From the NCBI RefSeq assembly GCF_010093595.1, contig NW_022985461.1, positions 137,493 to 201,492 of the forward strand: 64,000 bases of DNA, read 5' to 3'. Source of the DNA: Mytilinidion resinicola. Taxonomy: Eukaryota; Ascomycota; Dothideomycetes; Mytilinidiales; Mytilinidiaceae. Positions 46,331-56,680 of the stretch are shown here, in pieces. Made by a program: the position numbers and the translations under genes. Every line of letters starts with the position of its first letter. The stretch's first letter is position 1. Under the pieces are notes generated by a model, which saw only the letters and a program-made list of their open reading frames with translations, did not search any database and was not told where the DNA came from.

Positions 46331-47038
46331 GATGCTGGGCGGCAGGCGGCCAGCAGTGACAGCTGCAGATGCTCCGAGGGGCCCGCGCTGGTGGCGGCGT
46401 TCCAGACTCGTGAGCCAGCTTTGTTCCCAGCTAGCAGGTGCGACAGCAGCCGGCGGCCAGGTACTTGAGGCGGGTGATGCCACGAGGGGCTGGGACAGAA
46501 GCTGTGACTGACTCTGGCTGACGACCGAAAGACGGAGGACGAAGAGGACGAAGAGGCTCACCCTTAAATATCTCGCAGACTCGCCGGTCCCTGCTCCCGC
46601 TTGCTGCACCCTGCATGACCACCCGTCACGAAAAACTTGCTGCTCGCCCATCGCGAGTGCCATCGGCCCACTATCCCCGTCTACTCGCGGGACGGCCTCC
46701 TGATTGAGCGTGCGCTGCTTCAATTGCGACTCTGCCTCCCTCCGCGTGCTGTGCAGACCATCATCCAGACACCTCCAGTGCCCGGCCCAGCGGCGGTTGC
46801 GCCGTTCTTTGACCATCGCCCCTGCTTCGCCGCGCGACGTCATCGCAGCTGAGCGTGCCCTCAACCTCATCTCGACTCCACCGCCTCCTAGCCACGCCCT
46901 CTTCTTCTCCCTCCTCCCCATCGCTACCTCGCCGCCCTTCACGTCCTCTTTGATGTCCCACTTCGGCCTCACGCATTCCCAGCCACCGCTGGCCTCCCGG
47001 CACGCTGCCAACACTTCGCCGACGTCTGCCTGAGGATA

Positions 47039-49671
47039 ATGTCGGCCACGCCCACCTTCTCCCCCCGCCTGCGCGATGCCGCCCCCCAGCTGCGCTCCAG
47101 CAGACCTACCGCTGCCCGCACCAACACGCCCGCGTCTGTAGGCCAAGCTTTGCCGCCGATGCGGCCTCACGATAGTCGAACACCGGCCCACATCCCCCCG
47201 ACGCCCCAGACACCAAGCCCCAATTACTTCGGCTTGACGGTAGACCCGGCCGCGGACTGCTTCTCCTCGAGCGCTGCGCAGCACGTTCGAGGCAACTGGA
47301 GCCCTCCTACGTCCAAAGTGCGGTCCACCGTCGCCGCCTCGCCCCGCGTCATCCCCGTTGATCAGAACCCCGAGTTCGAGCAATTCCGCCGGCAGTCTGA
47401 GCACAGCGCGCAATTCAACTTGGGTCGGCTCTCCGATTTTGGCTTAGGCCAGCCACCGACCTCGATACCTTCCAACCGCCCGGCCTTTATTGCTGCGGAT
47501 CCCGCCCCGTCCCCTAAATCCGCTCTCCCGACATCGCCAAAAGCGTCGTCAAATACTGAAAGTGGGAAGGCAGTAGAATACCTCGCGAAGCCCCGATCGC
47601 CCAAGCGTCTGCTCTCCTCCGACTCATCGCTCTTCCCAGACCGTCCTCGACGCAACTCCCCCGCTAGTTTTACCGAAGAATCGCTACGATCCGCAAAGGA
47701 AGTTGCTTTCTTAGACTCCGGCCACCAAAGGCCATCCCTGCCCGCGTCGAAATCTCACCTTGCCTTTTCTCTCTCGAACCACCGGGCTGAGACCCTGCCA
47801 GCTCATCCTGAGTCTGACGGCAAGGTCGAGGGTCCAGTCTTCGTGACTCCACAGCATGTAGTGAACCTTCTGGACTCGGCAGAAGATGAGATATTACTGC
47901 TAGATTTGCGTGTTTCTACGCAGTATGCACGTTCTCGGATTGTAGGAGCCTTGAGTCTCTGCGTCCCGACCACTCTCCTCAAACGAGTTTCATTTAACGT
48001 CCAGAAACTTGCCGAGACTTTTAAAGATTACGACCACAGAGAAAAATTTGAGAGGTGGAGGAGCAGCAAATACATTATAGTGTACGACTCCGACTCCTCA
48101 CAGTTGAAAGATGCCGCGGCTTGTGTCAATATTCTGAAGAAATTCACCAACGAGGACTGGAAGGGCAGCTCTTATATCATACGAGGCGGCTTCTCGGACT
48201 TTTTCAACAAGTTCCCATCACTAGTAGCAAGCAGTTCCTCCAGTGGCTCGACATCTTCGTCCTCGCCTCTTAGTATAGATTCCAGTGGCCCCGCAGTTGC
48301 ACCTGTCGTCGGGGGCTGTCCGTTGCCCGCTACCCAGAACGCCGCGAACCCCTTCTTTGGAAACATTAGGCAGAACATGGATCTCATTGGCGGAGTCGGC
48401 CAGATGCCGATCAAACACCCAGCAGCATTGACCGCGCAAGTGGAAGCTGAATTGCCAAGTTGGCTGCGAAAGGCAGTAGACACCCACGATAATGGGAAGC
48501 TCGTATCGGATAAGTTTCTGCATATCGAAAAGAGAGAGCAGAAACGAATGCAAGAGGCTTTATCCAGCAAAGTAGTCTACGGTACTCCAACTCCTGAGGT
48601 AGTCAATGTGGTACGGATTGCGGGTATAGAGAAGGGGTCAAAAAACCGGTACAACAGCATATGGCCATATGAGCACTCTAGAGTCAAATTACAGGGTGTC
48701 TCCGACGGTGCTTGTGATTATGTCAATGCGAATCACGTCCAGGCCAGTTGGACGAACAAGCGTTATATCGCAACGCAAGGTCCCCTACCTACTACCTTTA
48801 ATGTCAGCTCTCCCCCATCTGGTAGAAGCGATGTTTGCTAACTCGTGTCTAGGATTTCTGGAATGTTATATGGCAGCAGGACGTGCGAGTCATCGTTATG
48901 CTCACAGCCGAGCAAGAGGGAGGGCAAGTCAAGGCGCATAACTACTGGGGAAACAATCAATATGGCCCTTTGCAATTGAAGTTTCTTGGCGAGCACCGAG
49001 CATCGCTAGAACTTTCTAAGATCCATCGTAAAGACAGACCCTCGCTGGGCCAGCGGCGTTCAACAAACCCGCCACAATTGGGAAGAGCACCGAAGGAGTC
49101 CCCATCCCCAAGCTTCGACTCGCCTTATGTTATTGTCCGCAAATTTACATTGTCCCACGCCGACCACCCATTTGCGCGCATGCGAGAGATCACTCAGCTG
49201 CAATATTCAAGCTGGCCTGACTTCGGCGCACCCGCTCACCCAGCGCATCTGCTTGGCCTCATCGAACAATGCGATGCGGTCGTCCGTCAGGTGAATGGTG
49301 GGCAGCCTTCAGGACCTGATCCTCCCAACAGCCGGCCCATTCTTGTGCATTGTAGTGCAGGTTGCGGCCGTACCGGCACTTTCTGCACTGTCGACAGCGT
49401 TCTCGACATGTTGAAGCGTCAAAGACAGGAGCGCAACACGCGTCAAGGTACCCCGATGGATGTAGACTCAAACCAGAAGAGCAATACCTTCCCTGGTGCT
49501 TCGGCAGTCGGAAGCAAAACGGAGATCATGGACGAGAGCGATCTTGTCGAAAAAACGGTCGAAGATTTCAGACTCCAGCGCCTCAGCATGGTCCAAAGCT
49601 TACGGCAATTCGTGTTATGCTATGAAAGCGTTCTAGAGTGGCTTGTCGAACAACAGCCAAAGTCGGCATAG
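47039..49671 (+). CDS. Protein tyrosine phosphatase with N-terminal rhodanese-like domain (Pyp1/Pyp2 type)
   Basis: Spliced model 47039-48802, 48853-49671, giving 860 aa. A 260-residue Pro/Ser-rich region precedes a rhodanese-like domain (about 265-400: VFVTPQHVVNLLDSAEDEIL, LLDLRVSTQYARSRIVGALS, YIIVYDSDS). Where active rhodaneses have Cys this domain has YDSDSS, so it is a binding module, as in MAPK phosphatases. The PTP domain (about 510-850) contains NRYNSIWPYEHSRVKL, YVNANHV, YIATQGPLP, the WPD loop in WPDFGAP and the P-loop HCSAGCGRTG with catalytic Cys755 and Arg761. Fission yeast Pyp1 and Pyp2 share this two-domain plan and dephosphorylate stress MAPK (Sty1/Hog1). It probably dampens a MAPK pathway. 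An intervening Ser/Thr run (about 400-420) may be phosphorylated. Confidence 0.92.
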
Positions 49672-50285
49672 GTATGCATAATGGTCTTTAACAGGCGACT
49701 GGATGTATCATGAATGAAGGTATGATGGGCATGGCATGGACGATTACGTTGGTCAACTCGAATTGAGTTTTCCTCGCTCATTGGGACGGCGTTATGTGCT
49801 TCAGAACGCACCTAGCATCTTATATACAAAGGAAGCGCAGTCATGCACAAGTCAGTGTGGAATGCATAGAATCTGGACCAAGTTTCTTTCTTAGCTACTC
49901 GCCTAGGCGCACTTTTATGTACAACAAAAACTCGACGACGTAATGAGCCACTGTAACCAAATTCAGAATTTCTAAAACTAGACTAGTATATAGATTATTT
50001 CATGCGTGACCACGCGTTTAGCGAAGACGCGCTCCGCCTCACTGACCCCTCCAATACTCTACATTTACAATTCACAATTCACCCTCCTGCCACCAAACAA
50101 GCCACTGGATCTTCCACAATTCGAGAAAAACTCTTTCCGACAGATCATAGCTCTCTTCACAGCCCACTGACCGACGTCCACCGCGCGTTCCTGGCCATCC
50201 GTGGGTGAAGTGCCGCTCGTAGAGAGTAAGGAAGGAAGCCCGCACTCTATACCTGTGACGATTATTCCCAAACAGCCTCGGGGCC
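49672..50285. other. Intergenic region, phosphatase 3' end to NSE1 promoter
   Basis: 614 bp between two plus-strand genes. No recognisable gene or motif. Short frames here are not family-like. Confidence 0.5.
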
Positions 50286-51362
50286 ATGGCCAACGTAGAG
50301 GACCCATATAACCATAGCCACCGCGCATTCCTACAAGCTTTCCTTGCGCATTCCGTACTCACTTTTGAGGAACTAAAACCTATTCTGGCTGCTATTCTAT
50401 CGGTGCACGGCAAGTGAGAATGTGTATATGATGGTGGTACGTCCTGCTGATACTCTATAGACGACCGCGAGATCCTCCCTAACGACATCACCGAGCCTGA
50501 TGTCTCGACCTTCATACACACTCTAAACTCCAAGCTTGCACCAGTCGACTACGAGATCCGACCAGCACGATCTCAAAAAGACCACTCTACCAGCTATGTG
50601 CTCGTAAACCTGACCTCGGACGCTGTCACCCAGCTTGCAACAACACACTCGCCGGACGAGATCGCTTTCGTGAAGCGGGTCTTGGACGCCATGTTCGAAA
50701 CACACAACACGCACAAACATGAAGTCATGGCCATCACGAGAATGCAGGCGCGGCACCTGTCCAAACCTCCTCGTACCTCCGTTGCCAACGAAGATGGTGG
50801 AACACAGACTCAGAGTACAGCTGCGCACGGCCTCACACTCCCACAAGCAGAGAAAATGTTAGACGATATGGTTGAAGAAGGCTGGTTTGAGAAGAGTGCG
50901 GCAGGCTACTATTCCCTCAGCTCACGTGCGTTGGCGGAGCTGAGAGACTGGCTCAGGGAGACGTACAACGAAATGCCTGGAGAGGGCGACGATGATGAGG
51001 CTGTCATTAGAATCAGGAATTGTGAGGCATGTACGGAGATTGTAACTGTGGTAAGTATTAACAAAGTCCGCAGGCCTACTCTGCACGATTGCTAATCTGC
51101 TATTCTCTAGGGTCAGCGCTGTTCAAACCACGACTGCGGATGCCGGCTTCACGATATTTGCACACAACGCCTGTTCAGATCACAAGCTGCGAACACCCGG
51201 CGTTGTCCAAAGTGTAAGGAAGAATGGACTGGTAGGGACTTCGTGGGCGAGAAAGCCACAAAACGAAATGGCAGCTACCGTCAACACGGATCCACAGCAT
51301 CCTCGAGGCAAATTGTTCAAAACGGATTAGGAAGGGACAGCAGCGAGGATGACGAGGAATAA
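50286..51362 (+). CDS. NSE1: Nse1, RING-like subunit of the SMC5-SMC6 complex
   Basis: Spliced model 50286-50409, 50461-51050, 51111-51362, giving 321 aa. N-terminal winged-helix region: HRAFLQAFLAHSVLTFEELK, then REILPNDITEPDVSTFIHTLN. A second winged helix (TLPQAEKMLDDMVEEGWFEK...YYSLSSRALAELRDWL) precedes the variant RING (NH-RING), seen as NCEAC, RCSNHDCGCRLHDIC and RCPKCKEEWTG at about residues 230-285. Nse1 with Nse3 and Nse4 binds the SMC5-SMC6 heads and supports recombinational repair of stalled forks; its RING can promote ubiquitin transfer. The first intron uses a GC donor. AT-rich block 2 begins about 180 bp downstream of the stop. Confidence 0.92.
50410..50460 (+). other. GC-AG intron in NSE1
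   Basis: The donor reads CACG|GCAAGT and the acceptor CTATAG. The nearby GTGAGA donor would put the conserved DREILPNDI segment out of frame; the GC donor restores it exactly. This is the second GC-AG intron in the window, with the same GCAAGT donor. Confidence 0.75.
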
Positions 51363-51888
51363 TTGTTGTGTTAAGCAGTAATACATGATTTATCCAACTT
51401 CAACCCTCTTAAAAAGGGATATAGCTTTTTTTTTCTAAAGCATCTGTGCGGCCTCCTCCGTGTGTTACAGTCCATGCAGTGAACTAATTCAGCTGTAGAA
51501 CACATCTTTTTCAAGTGTGGTGCATTGGGTGGTATTTTGCGTACAGTAGGAAAATGAAATTAGCTTAGAAGCACGCAGCTTATAGCTCTATACTCTAGTA
51601 ATATAATAGTAAAGTCCAGTTTCTAATTAGATTAGATTTAGTAGAGAAGTAAATATAAATATATAAATAAATAGAATAATAGAATTTGCTTTAAATTCTA
51701 AAGTGCGTAGTATAATACAATGCTAATATCGATTTTTAAATAGACTTTCTCCTAAGCAAGTAGAAATAGATAGAAAAATAGAATTTACTTAAAATTATAT
51801 AGTATATAGCCCCTAGATACTGCTATTATATAACTAAAGCTAGTTTTTACTATAGGCTAAATTTAAGTATAAAATAAATAAATATTTA
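51363..51888. other. NSE1 3' region and border of AT-rich block 2
   Basis: Balanced sequence to about 51,540, then an abrupt switch to AT-rich DNA. A TTTTTTTT run at 51,427 may belong to the NSE1 3' UTR. No gene. Confidence 0.5.
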
Positions 51889-52014
51889 TTAAAGGTATAG
51901 AGTTAATATAGAGAAAGATAGAACAGAGTTATATAAATAGATAGATAGAATTATATTGCTTAAGTTCTTCTTTTTATTAACGGCAGCGGAGTTGTATATA
52001 TATATATACGTATA
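51889..52014 (+). repeat. LINE leader repeat shared with the inverted-repeat arms
   Basis: About 125 bp match the outer part of both arms at 36,500 and 38,175, from TTAAAGGTATAGAG through a (GATA)n run and GCTTAAGTTCTTC to ACGTATA. Differences are mainly C to T and G to A. The match stops just before the ORF1 start codon. Confidence 0.75.
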
Positions 52015-52021
52015 AGACACG

Positions 52022-53630
52022 ATGCAATCGACCCTACAGCATCTTGGAAATACAACCCAAGGAGGGCCCCTAGGGGCTATCCAAGGCCCTGCGAACAATT
52101 GTACGCAGCCTCAAAGCCCTACGAGTAGTGCCGGCGGCGTCGCGGTAGGTACACCGCGAATTGCGACCCCTAACGCGCAGCCGCCCCAGCAACANNNNNN
52201 NNNNCAACAACAACGCCAAAACCAACACCAAAACCCGAAGCCCATCAAGAACGTCCACCAGGACGTCCAAGACCTCGTCAACGAAGCACACGGCATACAA
52301 GACCTCCTGCGGAATAAGCCAATCCAATCCCTCGAGATGAATGCGATCGTCCAAACCCTCTACGACTTTGCAGGACGCGTCCTGTTCGGCCTCTCGGATA
52401 CCGCGATCGACCTACGGCAGACACCATGGAAAAAGCTGATAAAGATGATGGAGGACACGAAAAAGGAGGCACACGCGTTGTCAACGCACGGGAAGACGTA
52501 TGCCGCAGCAGCAGCAGCAGCAGCAGGCACAACACCATCAGCCATGCTAAGCGGCATGGCTGCGCAATACGGGAAGGCAGCAGGAAATGGGCAGTATGCA
52601 GGGCAACCTACAAATGTCCATGAAATCACCATCCATATCGAGGATAACAACGAGCGAACTATAACCGCAGCAGATACGAACATAACTATCACCCAGAAGC
52701 TTTAAGCAGCCGGACCACCGAACACAACAAAGATTAGCGGCATAAGGAAGCTATAGAGTGGAAACGTTAAGGCATACATTGCGGATAAGGCTATAAAGAA
52801 AGCACTGCTTAAAAAAAGGGAATAGGTGCAGGTGCTGGGCAAGACGGCATGCATATAACTGCCCGCAGTGCTAATAGAGGTGTATAGAGTACCTAAGAAC
52901 TTAGACCTAGAAAGCTAAACACTTAAAGATAATATTATTAGGGCCAACGCGATAATTAACCTAGGCCTAGTTATTAAGAAGATAATATAGAAGAATAAAA
53001 AGGGTATAAAAGCTGCGCGAGAGAACCCAGGCCGATACGCTAGCTTAATTATTACCAGCGTGCGCATAGAAGTAATAGCAGACAAAGCTATTATAAAGGA
53101 ATTTATAATAAGTAGATAATTGCTAACAGCCTTAAAATATAAAGCAGGCTTTATAGCTATATAGTACTTTAGATGCCAGGGCTATAGGTATATTATAAAA
53201 TACTATAAAAAGGACATCTAATATATAGTATATACAGGGGAATATAATATAAAATAATACACGGTAATAGATACTAAAAAGTGCGCTAACTATAAGAAAA
53301 ACCACTTAGTATATAGTGCCGAATATAGTATAAGAAAAGGGGCCCAGCTATAGGCTATATTAAAGAGGTAGGCGACGCTATACTAATATAATACTAATAA
53401 AAGGCCGAGCTTATATACGCTCTAGGCCCTACTAGAGGTATATATAACTTTAACCTAGTCTAGGAAGAAAAAAGCTGCTAATAATAATGCATGCGAAGGT
53501 AGTATAGAACTAGGGCCAGCGCTAACAGTACTAAAAAAAGTAGGACAACCGAAGATATTTAAGCATTCTAATAAGAACCTAAGCTAGCTAAAAATTAACG
53601 GAATAATATAGACTGCTTATTTAACGCAGT
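52022..53630 (+). pseudogene. LINE ORF1 (gag-like, CCHC), degraded
   Basis: The first 227 codons (52,022-52,705) are open and of normal composition: a Gln/Pro/Thr-rich start, then ...VQDLVNEAHGIQDLLRN... and a poly-Ala run. The same frame continues beyond TAA 52,703 with many stops, including RVPKNLDLES and IIRANAIINLGLVIKK, and reaches a degraded zinc knuckle near 53,170-53,220 (FRCQGYRYIIKYYKK, with later Cys and His positions changed). The nucleic-acid-binding gag-like protein of a LINE is the likely original product. A 10-N gap interrupts the Gln-rich part at 52,195-52,204. Confidence 0.7.
52195..52204. other. Run of 10 N (assembly gap or masked bases)
   Basis: Ten undetermined bases inside a CAA-rich stretch of LINE ORF1. 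The frame is open on both sides if the gap is taken as 10 nt, but the true length is unknown. Confidence 0.95.
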
Positions 53631-53639
53631 AATTTTCCT

Positions 53640-56460
53640 ATTTAATACCTTTTTAAATACTATATACTTCTTGCTTTATATTACTATTTTTATAGCCTTT
53701 AACCTAGTTAACTTAATTAATAATATATAGAGATATAAATAGACTTTTATAACTTAAAACTATTATTTAAGTGCTATTTTTATAGGAAGATAATATAAGC
53801 TAGCAACTACGCGCCGAAATAGGTGCAGTAAATGCCGTAGATACTATAGATATAGTTTAATATTAGAATAACCTAGTATACTTACTATTATACAGTATAA
53901 TATTAATAAAAGCCGTAAAACCTAGAGAAAGTTCCTAGAAAAAGCGGAGAAAGCCTAGCTTTAACCGCTAGTACTAGTAATATAAAAGCTATAGAAAAAT
54001 ATATAGCAATAAAAGTATATAATACTTTATATAAAGTTCTATTACCTTTTATATAAAAAAAGCCTATATATAAAAACATATATATATATTAATAAAAACC
54101 TTAATATTAACTAGTAGTTAGTAGAGCACTATTTACTAAACCTTATTACCTTCTTTTTCTATACTAGTAGAAAGGACATCTAAATTTATAATATTTATAA
54201 CCCGAAACTAAACGGAATTATAGCCGCACTACCTCTACTACTAAATAATAATAACGCAGAGCATATTTTTATAGGTAATATAAACCTATATTACCTATTA
54301 TAGAAAGGAATATAAGTAATAAATATAGAGGAGTAAGCAGAAGAGCTTATCCGTATTATAATAGAAGCAGAAATAGACCTGGCTATAGAAAAAGGTATAG
54401 AAATATAGGCAAGAGAAATATTATAGTCTATAATTAACCTTACGTTTATAATAGAATAGCTAATAGAATAAACTACTTTTTATATAGTATAAGAAAAATA
54501 GAACTATAATTTAGATTACCGCCCTATATATATAAAGTTTAATATTACCCTACTAAGCGCAGTAGAATAGCTATAATATTAGCTATAGAAGAATACTAAC
54601 TAGAAAAAGGCGCGGGAGCACCTCTAAACCTAGCTAGATAAGCTAAATAACTAGAATAACTTTTAAAACACGGAGGAGGACCTTAATAAATTCGCACGCC
54701 TTTTCTATAAATATATATAGGCTATAATTACTGCTATAGTACCTATTATAAGGCTATTAAAACAGGTATCGCTGGTATAGTTAGAAAAATGCTTAGAGAA
54801 AGTATATAAAACTAAAAGGGCGTATAGAATATAGTGCTCGTTGCGATTTATAGAAGACTAGATATTATACTATATTTAGTATAACCGTAAAAAGAAAACT
54901 ATATAAAGGGAGAGTACTAAAATATAGCGCTATATAGTAGAAAAAGTAATAAAAAACCTAAAAAGTATATAAAAGCTAGCTAATTAGGGCTATATAGCTA
55001 GTAAGAAATTAAAACCTCCGCCTTAATTTCCCTTTTTTTTAAAACCTAAAAACCCTACTCTATATATAGATAATAAAATAAAAGTATATATACTAGTAGA
55101 GTAGTTTTTTCCGCCTCTAGCTAATATAGACTTATTCGACCTAAAAGGGTTTTAATACCCGGAACTATATAATACTACGCTAGATATTATAATTAAGAAT
55201 ATTTTTTTAGTACTAATAGGAACTGCCCTAAATAAAGCCCCGGGTATTATAGGAATTACTAATAGGTTTTTTAAAAAGTGCGAAATATAGCTAGCGCCTA
55301 TACTAGCTCGGTTTTTTATAAGGTGCCTATATAAAAAATACTATCTTCGGCCGTTTAAAAATTCTATTATAGTAGTGCTATATAAGCCCTAAAAAGCGTT
55401 CTATATAACGGTAAAAGCCTATAGGCCGATCGCCCTGCTAGAAATAATAGGTAAGCTATTTAAACGGATTATAGCTATATAGCTATCGAAAATTACGGAA
55501 GAAAAAAATATACTTCTACTTAGTTAGATAGGAGCACGACTAGGATATTTAATATAAATAGTATTTAAGCTTTTTACTAAATAAATCCACGCTATATAGA
55601 AAGGAAATCTATAGCTTATAGTATTACTTTTTAGCCTAAATATATTAGGGGCGTTTAACCGTGTATTATATAAATATATAATATATAACCTATAGATTTA
55701 ATAAGTGCTAAAGTAAATAGTTAGGTTTATAAGATTCTTTTTATAGAACTATACTATAAGGCTTACTATTAAAAACTTTATAGTAGAACTTATTATAGTT
55801 ACTATAGGAATACTGCAGGGCTTTTTCCTATTACTAATACTTTTTTTTTTTTTTACTAGCACGCTTTTACTAATACTATAGCGCGGTAATATAACAGCCT
55901 ATAGGTTTATTAATAATATAAATATTTTTATATATAGTAAAAGTATAGAAAAGAACTATAGGGCTATTAAACAGGCGTATAACTAGTATATAAAGTAGGT
56001 AAGAAAGTATAGAGCAGTTTTTGCGCTAGATAAATACTACCTAATATATTTTATAAAAGCCCGTAAGTCTATTAATATAAAAGCTATAGTTAATATATAG
56101 GGCTTTACTAAAGGCTTTATAATAAACCTAAAAATACTAAAAGTTTAGGTAAATTCTAAACTTAAATAGGGCCTATATATTAATACTATAGAAAATAAAG
56201 CTATAGCCTAAATAGGGGCCTTTATAAGGCTTATAGTATTAACCTAAAGCGTAAGCTTCTAAAAGGTATATATAATATACTTAGCGGTTATTAGGCCTGC
56301 TATTATATATAAATACACCTTTTAGTATACTATACTAGGTATAAAAAAGCAGATTAGTAAGATAAAAATTAAGCAGCTTAAAATAGTATAGAACTAGTGC
56401 CTTTATACTATTTTAGAAGTATATAAAATAATAAATATTAGGGTAATAGAATATAAAATA
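53640..56460 (+). pseudogene. LINE ORF2 (endonuclease and reverse transcriptase), part upstream of the MULE
   Basis: AP-endonuclease remains run from about 53,890 (QYNINKSRKT) and include GNINLYYLL near 54,271-54,297, where the family has GDFNL. Reverse transcriptase motifs follow: KAYRPIALLEIIGKLFKRI (about 55,410-55,470), LNILGAFNRVLY (motif A, Asp to Asn at two places), GILQGFFLLLILF (motif B, from GIPQGSPLSP-type sequence) and FINNIN (motif C, from F[VI]DD, near 55,905-55,922). All Asp to Asn changes are single G to A steps. Dozens of TAG/TAA codons interrupt the frame, so no activity is possible. Confidence 0.75.
56452..56460 (+). repeat. 9-bp target site duplication, left copy (MULE)
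   Basis: TATAAAATA directly precedes the left MULE end and recurs at 59,707-59,715 directly after the right end. It lies inside the LINE ORF2 remains, which shows the order of insertion. Confidence 0.85.
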
Positions 56461-56680
56461 GGGCGCTGCTAAATGTACACCCTATATTTACTCGGTGTAC
56501 ACCCCTTTTCTACTCCGTATACACCCTTCTTACGTCTAATCTTCTAATTGGTCCGGAGGAGTGCTCCGGGGCCTCCGATTCGCTCGCTTACGTTTCTTAC
56601 TAATTCCAAATGCTCTCTCTAAGTGCGGCGTGGCCACAAAGCATTACATCCTGATCCTCAACTTCCTTAATACACTCACC

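Larger units (their letters stand above)
44628..47038. other. Intergenic region between two divergent genes, with a MITE-like inverted repeat
   Basis: 2.4 kb between the SHD/F-box start (minus) and the phosphatase start (plus). It holds the 45,256 inverted-repeat element and a 15-bp tandem repeat at 46,286. A 412-codon minus-strand frame (46,175-47,413) overlaps the phosphatase N-terminus and looks spurious. Confidence 0.5.

Noticed and set aside
46175..47413. 412-codon minus-strand frame
   Set aside because: Overlaps the well-supported phosphatase N-terminus; Arg/Gly-rich with no domain; partly made of the 15-bp tandem repeat.
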